A stretch of 5,758 nucleotides of DNA from Acidobacteriota bacterium (GTDB lineage Bacteria; Acidobacteriota; Terriglobia; Terriglobales; Acidobacteriaceae), in contig JAKABE010000238.1 of NCBI GenBank assembly GCA_021801945.1, positions 1 to 5,758 of the forward strand, in the 5' to 3' direction. How positions within the stretch are numbered: position 1 is the stretch's first letter; each line of letters begins with the position of its first letter. Positions 1-4,881 of this stretch are shown here, in pieces. Both the position numbers and the translations under genes were made by a program. The notes under the pieces were generated by a model. It did no database searches. It had not been told where the DNA came from and saw nothing but the letters and a program-made list of their open reading frames with translations.

Positions 1-951
1 GTTCTGCAACGTCCTATAGTTGCCGAATATGCCATTTCTTCGAATGGTTGGATAAAAGGTAAATTGATTCGGATCGCCACTATCTTGTATCTGGTGCTTT
101 TTTCCGTAGTAACTCAGGAAGGTGATGCCGCTCTCTTGTGCGAACCACCAATCGACATCCACATAGAGGTCTTTAGAGTTCTTTGTGGATGGGCCGGTTA
201 TCGTGCTTCCGTCCGCATGGTCACCATTGCTGATGCTCGCCGTTGCGGCCAGAATTTGCTTATATCCAGGGATCGTCCAGGTATATCCGGCGCGCATTCC
301 CACCATGTGCTGGTCGAGCGTGAAGTTGTCCGGATCGGTGTATTCCCACATCAAGGGGGCATTGGGCAGAAGGCTTTCAGTGTTTCCCGCCATGGTGCCC
401 ATGGCGCCCATCTGACGCATGTAGCCGCCTTGGACAAACCAGCTGCTGCTGGCCGAGCCGCCAACATAGCCGACGTATCCGCCTTTGACCGTGGGATTGG
501 CATCACCGCCGGCAATCATATTGTCCTGCGTGTAGTAGAAGAAGTTGGTGTCCGGGATCCAGCCGCTCATATAGGCGGTCCAACTGGCCACCTGAAAAGC
601 GGATGTGGATGTTGGAGCGGCGCCTTGCTGCTTGTTGCGCTGCGCTGCAAAGTCAAAATCGGCGACCGCGAAGGCCGCATTCGTGGTGATGGACCACTTT
701 GGCTCCAGCTTGACAAGGTCAGAGATGCGCGGCGAACCCTGCCCCTTTTGGAGAGCTGGCGGCAGGTGGTACCCAAGCCGTTTAAACATAAAGCCCTCCT
801 TGTTCAGGACGGGCGGAATGACATGGCACGCAAAGCAACGAAGCCTATAGCGGCGGGCGTAGGCCGGAATGGCTCTCCCTTTTTGAGGTACTAGCAGAGT
901 AAGGCCCAATATCAGTGCGAGTGCTTTAACGCCTGACGTGAAATCTCTCAT
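1..951 (-). CDS. Exported monohaem cytochrome c / outer-membrane barrel fusion, Cyc2-like (3' end outside window)
   Basis: The frame is open from an ATG at 951 to the window edge, giving 317 residues with no stop, so the C-terminus is missing. An in-frame TAA lies upstream, and GGGAG sits 9 nt before the ATG, which fixes the start. Residues 1-27 form a signal peptide (basic start, hydrophobic ALALILGLTLLV, cleavage near GRA/IPA). The mature protein begins IPAYARRYRLRCFACH, with a single haem-c motif at C39-H43, then P-x-L-N-x-x-G-x-x-F-x-x-x-GY spacing. From about residue 78 onward there are alternating aromatic, glycine and polar stretches typical of amphipathic beta-strands, with no hydrophobic helices. 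Small mature N-terminal haem domains followed by a barrel are known from the Cyc2 family of outer-membrane Fe(II)-oxidising cytochrome-porins; the A-x-P-x-[FY]-A-R start matches, but the usual QTG does not. Electron transfer at the outer membrane is inference. Residues 178-187 carry MxxMxxMxxM. The gene lies downstream of and co-directional with the kinase/regulator pair. Confidence 0.85.
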   Translation of the reverse strand, partial: MRDFTSGVKALALILGLTLLVPQKGRAIPAYARRYRLRCFACHVIPPVLNKEGFMFKRLGYHLPPALQKGQGSPRISDLVKLEPKWSITTNAAFAVADFDFAAQRNKQQGAAPTSTSAFQVASWTAYMSGWIPDTNFFYYTQDNMIAGGDANPTVKGGYVGYVGGSASSSWFVQGGYMRQMGAMGTMAGNTESLLPNAPLMWEYTDPDNFTLDQHMVGMRAGYTWTIPGYKQILAATASISNGDHADGSTITGPSTKNSKDLYVDVDWWFAQESGITFLSYYGKKHQIQDSGDPNQFTFYPTIRRNGIFGNYRTLQN

Positions 952-977
952 TACTGGCGGCTCCCAGCATGAACAAA

Positions 978-993
978 AGCACTCCAGCCGCCA
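978..993 (-). promoter_or_regulatory. Candidate sigma-54 (-24/-12) promoter of the haem-barrel gene
   Basis: The minus strand reads TGGCGGCTGGAGTGCT. It keeps TGGC at -24, TGCT at -12 and the exact GG-N10-GC spacing of the consensus TGGCACG-N4-TTGCW. The predicted start is near 967, which leaves a leader of about 16 nt that still holds the GGGAG ribosome site (961-965) before the ATG at 951. The gene immediately upstream encodes a sigma-54 activator, which raises the prior. The central ACG of the -24 box is not matched, and GG-N10-GC occurs by chance in GC-rich DNA, so this is a good but unproven call. Confidence 0.55.
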
Positions 994-1035
994 AAGTTAG
1001 GAGTCTTTTACATCAATGACTTATGAGAGGAGTCT

Positions 1036-1072
1036 GCCTCAAACCGAGGATTTCATTCCTCAGTTTCGAGGC
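1036..1072 (-). terminator. 15-bp hairpin straddling the response-regulator stop codon (possible terminator/attenuator)
   Basis: In the minus-strand RNA, arm 1057-1072 pairs with arm 1036-1050 around a six-base AUGAAA loop. It forms 15 base pairs with one bulged G and one U-G wobble. The TGA stop (1053-1055) lies in the loop. No U-tract follows (the next bases are AGACTCCTCTCATAA), so it is not a canonical intrinsic terminator. It could protect the 3' end of the operon mRNA, reduce read-through into the haem-barrel gene, or act as a DNA dyad for regulator binding. Confidence 0.5.
1046..1061. promoter_or_regulatory. Candidate enhancer dyad 1 (GAGGA-N6-TCCTC)
   Basis: This perfect 5-bp inverted repeat with a 6-bp spacer is the inner part of the hairpin at 1036-1072. 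It is centred at 1053.5, about 87 bp upstream of the predicted sigma-54 start, which is usual for NtrC-type activator sites. It resembles the dyad at 1078-1095 in arm sequence and spacer length. Binding by the adjacent regulator is inference. Confidence 0.35.
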
Positions 1073-2453
1073 CAAATTGGGGAGTGGATTCCCCAGGCAG
1101 TTGCTCGCGGTTGCGCTTGAGTAAGGCATAGAACGTCTTGCGATCCACACCGGCCGCCCGCGCCGCGGCGCTCACATTGCCCCCGCACCGGGCCAGCACA
1201 GCCTGCGCATAGGAGAGCTCAAAGCTGGCCAGATAGCGATCGCGCGCATCCTTCCATGGAAGTGCGGAAAGCGGAGCCGCGGAACCTAGATCGGGAGACT
1301 CCTCATCGAGGTCTTCCGGGCCGAGGACTCCTCCCGGGTGCAACGCCGTCAGCCTTTCCATCACGTTCTTCAGTTGGCGCACATTGCCGGGCCACCGTTG
1401 CCTCATCAGCGCCTCGTAAAATTGCGGCGAACCGGCGAGACTCTTGCCGTAGCGACGCGAAAAACGTTCCAGGAAAAACCGCGCCAGATACTGAATATCC
1501 TCGGGCCGCTCGCGCAGCGGCGGCAGCGTAACGGTCACCACGCTCAGCCGGTAGTAGAGTTCTTCACGAAACGTGCCGGCTTTGATCTTGGCCTTCAGGT
1601 CCTGGTTGGTCGCGCAAAGAATACGGCAGTCCACACGCACCTGCGTGAGGCCGCCCAGCCGCCGCAACGCGCGCTCCTCCACAAAGCGAAAGAGCCGCGT
1701 CTGCAGTTCCACCCCCAGATCCCCGATCTCGTCCAGGAAGAGCGTGCCTCCGTCGGCCGATTCGATCAGGCCCTTCTTCGTCCGCTCGGCTCCGGTAAAA
1801 GCGCCGCGCTCGTAACCGAATAGCTCGCTCTCGATGAGCGATCCGGGCATCGCACTGCATTCCACAGGCACGAATGGCCCATCCTTGCGCCGGCTCAAGT
1901 TATGAATGCGCCGCGCTGCTACTTCCTTGCCGGTGCCGCTCTCTCCCAGGATCATCACCGTGGCGTCGGTCATGGCCGCCTTGCGGCATCGCTCCATCTG
2001 TTCGAGCATGGCGGGGTTGCGGCTTTGCGCCTCCTCCACCTCGCCAAGCTCCTCAAGCCGTCCTTTGAGCGCGTCAACTTGGTGCTCCAGGCTGGCGTGG
2101 GAGAGAGCGCGTTCGACAACCAGTAGCAACTCATCGCGCTTGAACGGCTTTTGAAGATAGTCGAAGGCGCCATTGCGCATGGCCAGCACCGCACCTTCCA
2201 CCGAACCAAAGGCGGTAAGAAACACGATGGGAAGCCGTGGATGGGCCTCATGAAGCCGGGCGAAGACCTCTTCGCCCGACATCTTGGGCATGCGCATATC
2301 GAGCAGCACCAGATCGGGAGGATTTGCGACAGCCTCGCTGAGACCTTTCACGGGATCCTCGAATGCCAAAACAGAGAGGCCGGGCTGGCGCAGCATCCGA
2401 TGGATGTTTTCGCCCAGAGCAGGTTCATCGTCGATGACCAGGATGCGGCTCAC
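1053..2453 (-). CDS. Sigma-54-dependent response regulator, NtrC/AtoC family
   Basis: A 466-residue DNA-binding transcription activator of the usual NtrC length and domain order. The receiver domain (1-120) has acidic pocket D8/D9, phospho-acceptor D52, T80 and K102 in QKPF. The AAA+ domain (about 145-380) has Walker A GESGTGKE (170-177), the sigma-54 contact loop GAFTGA (217-222), Walker B GGTLFLDE (235-242), FREELYYRL (about 295-303) and WPGNVRQL (about 354-361). The C-terminal Fis-type helix-turn-helix is GGNVSAAARAAGVDRKTFYA (about 423-442). All key residues are present, so it should be fully active. I chose GTG at 2453 because GGAGGAG lies 7 nt upstream and it gives the classical ISRILVIDDE-like start; a TTG at 2477 is the alternative. 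The GTG overlaps the kinase stop (GTGA), implying translational coupling. The gene immediately downstream, with a sigma-54-like promoter, is the likely target. Confidence 0.97.
   Translation of the reverse strand: MSRILVIDDEPALGENIHRMLRQPGLSVLAFEDPVKGLSEAVANPPDLVLLDMRMPKMSGEEVFARLHEAHPRLPIVFLTAFGSVEGAVLAMRNGAFDYLQKPFKRDELLLVVERALSHASLEHQVDALKGRLEELGEVEEAQSRNPAMLEQMERCRKAAMTDATVMILGESGTGKEVAARRIHNLSRRKDGPFVPVECSAMPGSLIESELFGYERGAFTGAERTKKGLIESADGGTLFLDEIGDLGVELQTRLFRFVEERALRRLGGLTQVRVDCRILCATNQDLKAKIKAGTFREELYYRLSVVTVTLPPLRERPEDIQYLARFFLERFSRRYGKSLAGSPQFYEALMRQRWPGNVRQLKNVMERLTALHPGGVLGPEDLDEESPDLGSAAPLSALPWKDARDRYLASFELSYAQAVLARCGGNVSAAARAAGVDRKTFYALLKRNREQLPGESTPQFGLETEE
1078..1095. promoter_or_regulatory. 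Candidate enhancer dyad 2 (TGGGGA-N6-TCCCCA)
   Basis: This perfect 6-bp inverted repeat with a 6-bp spacer lies inside the 3' end of the response-regulator gene. It is centred at 1086.5, 33 bp (about three helical turns) from the centre of dyad 1, and about 120 bp upstream of the predicted sigma-54 start. With dyad 1 it fits a shared form GRGGA-N6-TCCYC. It may be one of a pair of upstream activator sites, though it also falls in coding sequence and could be incidental. Confidence 0.35.
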
Positions 2454-3580
2454 TCTTGTACTCCTCCGGCGTACCAATGATAGGGCTGGCCGTGGCTGAA
2501 CCGCGCAGGCGGCAGTTCCACCACAAAGCGCGCGCCCCCTTCCTCGCGCGCCTCATAACGAATCCGCCCGTCGTACATATCCAGCAGGCTAGCGGCGAGA
2601 AACAACCCTAGCCCCAGCCGCTCTCTGCCGCTGCTCTGGGAAACAAAGGGTTCAAACAGGTGCTCGCGCATTTGCTCCGGAACGCCCGGGCCATTGTCTT
2701 CGATGCGGAGGCAAACCCGGGCGCCCGCCGTGCGATAGGGGTCTACCCGTGCCCAGATCTGACCGTGCTCGCGCCCGGTGAGCGCGCGCAGCGCATTCCC
2801 GACCAGGCCGCGAATCACCTCCGCGACCACGTGCTCCGGCACATCCACTTGCGGACTGTCACTGAAACCCTCAATCAGTTCTACGCCCTGGCTCCAAGCT
2901 GCCTCGCGAAATGAGGTCAGGGCGCCTTGGAGCGTCTTTTGCGGATTCGATGGTTCAAAGACTTCTCCGCCGCGTTCACGGCGCAGCGCTTGGAGCAGCG
3001 TGCGCGCGATCTTGCCCATGTAGCGCGCCTCTTTCAACATCTGTTCAAGGTCGAGACAAAGAGTGGAATCGTTCTTGCGCTCTTCCAGAAGCACTTCTAA
3101 GCGGCCTTCAACAATCGCCAAGGGGTTATTGAACTCATGCATAAAGCCGGCTGTGAACTGCCCCAACAACGTAAGCTGGTGCGAAAGCCTCGCCTGCCGG
3201 TCCGCGGCCTGCAACTCTTCCCGCAGGCGCGCCGTGCGAAAGCGTACGGCGTCCAGTTGCAGCTTCAGTTGCACTGCGGCTTCTTCCGACCTGGCCGCAC
3301 ATGCTACTAGCGCGTGGCGCTGCCGGCGCATATATGCGAGCGCCGGCAGGGGGGCCAGCAGCAAGGCCACCGTCACCATGGCCTCTTGCATCGCCTTCCC
3401 TGGAGCCAGCGCCCACAGTGCCGCAGCCAGAAAAGGCAATACCCAAGCACCGCTGCTCCACAGGGCAAATTGCACCGCTCTCTTTCGGGGGCCCGACTTG
3501 GCGAGTTGTTGCTGCTGGTCCGGCATCGCATTCACGTCAGGCTCGCTGCGTGACTGGACTCCGGATCCTCCGTCTGCCAC
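2450..3580 (-). CDS. Membrane sensor histidine kinase, NtrB-like, partner of the adjacent regulator
   Basis: A 376-residue two-component kinase. There are two hydrophobic segments (about 36-59 and 67-84) separated by only a short loop, then a basic RRQR stop, a probable coiled coil (about 93-132) and the catalytic core. The core shows the H-box FMHEFNNP with phospho-acceptor H148, the N-box around N262 (LVGNALRAL), G1 box EDNGPGVP (D295-G299), LFEPFVS, and G2 box GLGL (323-326). No PAS, GAF or HAMP domain is apparent, and the periplasmic loop is too short for an ordinary sensor domain. The signal may therefore be sensed within the membrane or through a partner. The start is uncertain: GTG at 3580 is the first possible start after an in-frame TAG (3587-3589) but has no clear ribosome site; GTG 3535 and ATG 3526 are alternatives that lose only a disordered N-terminus. 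It is first in the operon, with its stop overlapping the regulator start. Confidence 0.95.
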   Translation of the reverse strand: MADGGSGVQSRSEPDVNAMPDQQQQLAKSGPRKRAVQFALWSSGAWVLPFLAAALWALAPGKAMQEAMVTVALLLAPLPALAYMRRQRHALVACAARSEEAAVQLKLQLDAVRFRTARLREELQAADRQARLSHQLTLLGQFTAGFMHEFNNPLAIVEGRLEVLLEERKNDSTLCLDLEQMLKEARYMGKIARTLLQALRRERGGEVFEPSNPQKTLQGALTSFREAAWSQGVELIEGFSDSPQVDVPEHVVAEVIRGLVGNALRALTGREHGQIWARVDPYRTAGARVCLRIEDNGPGVPEQMREHLFEPFVSQSSGRERLGLGLFLAASLLDMYDGRIRYEAREEGGARFVVELPPARFSHGQPYHWYAGGVQE

Positions 3581-3753
3581 GATTGCCTAGCACGGCCGAG
3601 GTCGAACGGGTAGATGTGTCGCGCAGCGATGCGTAGGCGGCCCTTCCCGAGGTCTTGCCGATCATCCCATCTCAAGCAGCTTCGCGATCAAACTGGATGG
3701 CGGTCAGGGGTCCCGCTTTATTCTGGATTGTTCACTGCCGGTGCGGAATTGGT

Positions 3754-3769
3754 TGTGATGCAAATCACA
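3754..3769. promoter_or_regulatory. Crp/Fnr-family operator (TGTGA-N6-TCACA)
   Basis: The sequence TGTGATGCAAATCACA is an exact match to the Crp consensus TGTGA-N6-TCACA. It also reads as GTGAT-N4-ATCAC, one base per arm away from the Fnr/Dnr form TTGAT-N4-ATCAA. Flanking GGT and ACC extend the symmetry loosely. It lies 174 bp upstream of the kinase start and 350 bp upstream of the glycine-rich gene. On the minus strand an AACAAT (3727-3732) would place a start about 41 bp from the dyad centre, which suits a class II activator, but that -10 is weak. Which gene it controls is not settled. Confidence 0.6.
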
Positions 3770-3845
3770 CAACCGTCAACCCAAGTCAAATCTCCCACGC
3801 GCTCCGGAGATATTGAGACCGGTGGCGCCGTAGCGGCTCTTTTCG

Positions 3846-3861
3846 TGGAACGCACGCTGCC
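3846..3861 (+). promoter_or_regulatory. Weak candidate sigma-54 promoter facing the glycine-rich gene
   Basis: TGGAACGCACGCTGCC keeps TGG-x-ACG, TGC and the GG-N10-GC spacing of the sigma-54 consensus, with mismatches at the fourth base and in the -12 flank. The predicted start near 3872 would give a leader of about 248 nt to the ATG at 4120, which is long. No matching enhancer dyads were seen upstream of it. Confidence 0.22.
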
Positions 3862-4107
3862 CGCGGGGCAAGCCGAAGCCGAACGATACAAAGGCCGCTT
3901 TTTCATCGGTCGCCGGTTCAGGCGCATAATAGACCTCATTCAAGCCCCACGGGGGGATTCTTTAATGGGAACCGCAACTAAAGCTAGAAAAGGCTGTTTG
4001 TAGAGATTGGAAGCCGGCCGGAGCAAGGATCGAAGAGAGGCCGGGAAGTGCTGAGGACGGAGGCGACTCCGAATCTCGGTTCTCGATCGACAAGGACAGG
4101 GCAGCAC

Positions 4108-4114
4108 AAGGAGG
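4108..4114 (+). promoter_or_regulatory. Ribosome binding site that fixes the glycine-rich protein start
   Basis: AAGGAGG lies 5 nt before the ATG at 4120 and is close to the ideal Shine-Dalgarno sequence. It selects that ATG over an in-frame GTG at 4048, whose extra 24 residues are hydrophilic and would bury the signal peptide. Confidence 0.85.
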
Positions 4115-4119
4115 GCGTC

Positions 4120-4764
4120 ATGCGGAACATACGCTTGGTTCTATCGGCAGTGCTTATGGTTGTACCGCTCGCGATGACGGCCGAGGCCCAGATTGGGATT
4201 GGGATTGGAGTTGGGGTTGGTCCTGCAGTGGTAGCTCCAGGATATTATGGCTACTACGGTCCGCCTGCTTGCGAGTGGGGCTATTATCCCTACTATCCTT
4301 ACGCTTGCGCCCCTTACGGCTATTACGGTCCTAGCTGGTTTGCCAACGGTATCTTCATCGGAGCCGGGCCATGGTACGGCTGGGGCGACCGTGGCTGGGG
4401 TGATCGTGGCTGGGGTGATCGCGGCTGGGGTGGCTACGGCCGTGGAGGATACGGCCGCTTCGGTGATCGCGGGCGAATGGCTTATGGTGGCAGAGGCGGT
4501 TTCCGTGGTGGAGATGCAGGACGGGCTCCCTATATGGGCAACGGTTTCCGCGGTGGAGCCGTAGGACGTGGCTTTGCTGGCCACCCCGGTGGGTTTAGCG
4601 GCGCGCGTCTGGGTGCCTTCGGCGGCGGCGCCTTCCGCGGTGGATATGGGGGCGGAGGCTTCCATGGCGGTGGGTTCCACGGCGGCGGATTTGGGGGAGG
4701 CTTTCACGGCGGTGGGGGTTTCCATGGTGGCGGAGGCTTCCATGGCGGTGGTGGACGCCGATAA
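4120..4764 (+). CDS. Small secreted Gly/Tyr/Trp/His-rich repeat protein, function unknown
   Basis: A 214-residue protein. Residues 1-24 are a clear signal peptide (MRNIRLVLSAVLMVVPLAMT, cleavage near AEAQ). The mature part has three zones: a valine/glycine segment (IGIGIGVGVGP) with a Tyr-rich Cys-containing stretch (PPACEWGYYPYYPYACAPYG) and the phrase WFANGIFIGAGPWYGWG; a Trp/Gly/Arg zone with three exact WGDRG repeats and then a long RGG-rich stretch; and a tail of FHGGG(G) units ending GGRR. No enzyme motif is visible. Proteins of this composition, with a similar GPxWFxxGxFIGAGPW core, recur in soil proteobacteria and acidobacteria as unannotated secreted proteins. The two cysteines could form a disulfide, and the histidines of the tail could bind metal; both are inference. 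It stands alone between a divergent kinase and a convergent murG, and ends in a strong terminator. Confidence 0.85.
   Translation: MRNIRLVLSAVLMVVPLAMTAEAQIGIGIGVGVGPAVVAPGYYGYYGPPACEWGYYPYYPYACAPYGYYGPSWFANGIFIGAGPWYGWGDRGWGDRGWGDRGWGGYGRGGYGRFGDRGRMAYGGRGGFRGGDAGRAPYMGNGFRGGAVGRGFAGHPGGFSGARLGAFGGGAFRGGYGGGGFHGGGFHGGGFGGGFHGGGGFHGGGGFHGGGGRR
4381..4425 (+). repeat. Three tandem 15-bp units encoding WGDRG
   Basis: Three consecutive 15-bp units start TGGGG and encode WGDRG each time, differing only at synonymous third positions (GGC/GGT, GAC/GAT, CGT/CGC). A fourth, diverged unit (WGGYG, 4426-4440) follows. Protein identity with silent divergence suggests selection on the peptide rather than a very recent duplication. 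Confidence 0.85.
4660..4755 (+). repeat. C-terminal FHGGG(G) coding repeats
   Basis: Six imperfect units of 12-18 bp encode FHGGG, FHGGG, FGGG, FHGGGG, FHGGGG and FHGGGG just before the terminal RR. Unit length varies by single glycine codons, as expected from slippage in GC-rich repeats. Five of the six carry histidine. Confidence 0.8.
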
Positions 4765-4783
4765 TTGCTGAAGCATCAAGTGA

Positions 4784-4820
4784 AAGGCCCGCCTGCTCCG
4801 GCAAGCGGGCCTTCTGTTCT
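4784..4820. terminator. Strong, probably bidirectional terminator between convergent genes
   Basis: A 9-bp perfect stem (AAGGCCCGC at 4784-4792 with GCGGGCCTT at 4805-4813) continues after one C-A mismatch into TGC/GCA closed by a TCCG tetraloop. On plus it is followed by CTGTTCT, a modest T-rich tail. On minus the stem ends in CCTTTCACTT. It lies 19 bp after the glycine-rich stop and about 60 bp after the murG stop in the opposite direction, so it can serve both. Confidence 0.88.
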
Positions 4821-4881
4821 GCGCGAGCGGTACGCTGATCGTTGAACCCAGATGTCGTGGCCTTGCCGCACCAGAGAGTCG

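Larger units (their letters stand above)
3581..4119. other. Long intergenic region between divergent genes, no convincing gene
   Basis: These 539 bp separate the divergent kinase and glycine-rich genes and must hold the promoters of both. The longest open frames are 129 codons on plus (3614-4003) and 73 codons on minus (3718-3939). They overlap each other, lack ribosome sites and have low-complexity or unrecognisable products, so I do not call them genes. Landmarks are the Crp/Fnr-type palindrome at 3754-3769, a sigma-54-like element at 3846-3861 on plus, and weak -10-like hexamers CATAAT (3925-3930) and TTTAAT (3960-3965) facing the glycine-rich gene. A small RNA or long leader cannot be excluded. 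I see no tRNA or riboswitch fold. Confidence 0.6.

Noticed and set aside
64..894. 276-codon plus-strand open frame
   Set aside because: It is antisense to the signal-peptide/CxxCH/barrel reading frame on the minus strand, has no ribosome site or recognisable domain, and its length follows from the GC bias of the real gene.
2454..2477. Eight-residue extension of the response regulator from a TTG
   Set aside because: It spans the GGAGGAG ribosome site that serves GTG 2453 and adds residues before the conserved receiver start.
3823..3838. TGGCGCCGTAGCGGCT as a further sigma-54 site
   Set aside because: GG-N10-GC is present, but the -12 box has CGGCT instead of TTGCW; it is likely chance in GC-rich DNA.
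3718..3939. 73-codon minus-strand open frame in the intergenic region
   Set aside because: It is a short, basic, unrecognisable product with no ribosome site and overlaps the other spurious frame.
3614..4003. 129-codon plus-strand open frame in the intergenic region
   Set aside because: There is no ribosome site at its first or internal starts (including ATG 3759, which lies inside the Crp/Fnr palindrome), and no recognisable motif or signal peptide.
4048..4119. 24-residue N-terminal extension of the glycine-rich protein from a GTG
   Set aside because: It would place a hydrophilic stretch before a clear signal peptide, while ATG 4120 has an AAGGAGG site at proper distance.
4141..4779. 212-codon minus-strand open frame across the glycine-rich gene, rich in Ala/Thr/Ser
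   Set aside because: It is an artefact of the antisense of Gly codons in a repeat region. The plus frame has a signal peptide and an ideal ribosome site; this frame has neither, and it would run into the terminator region.
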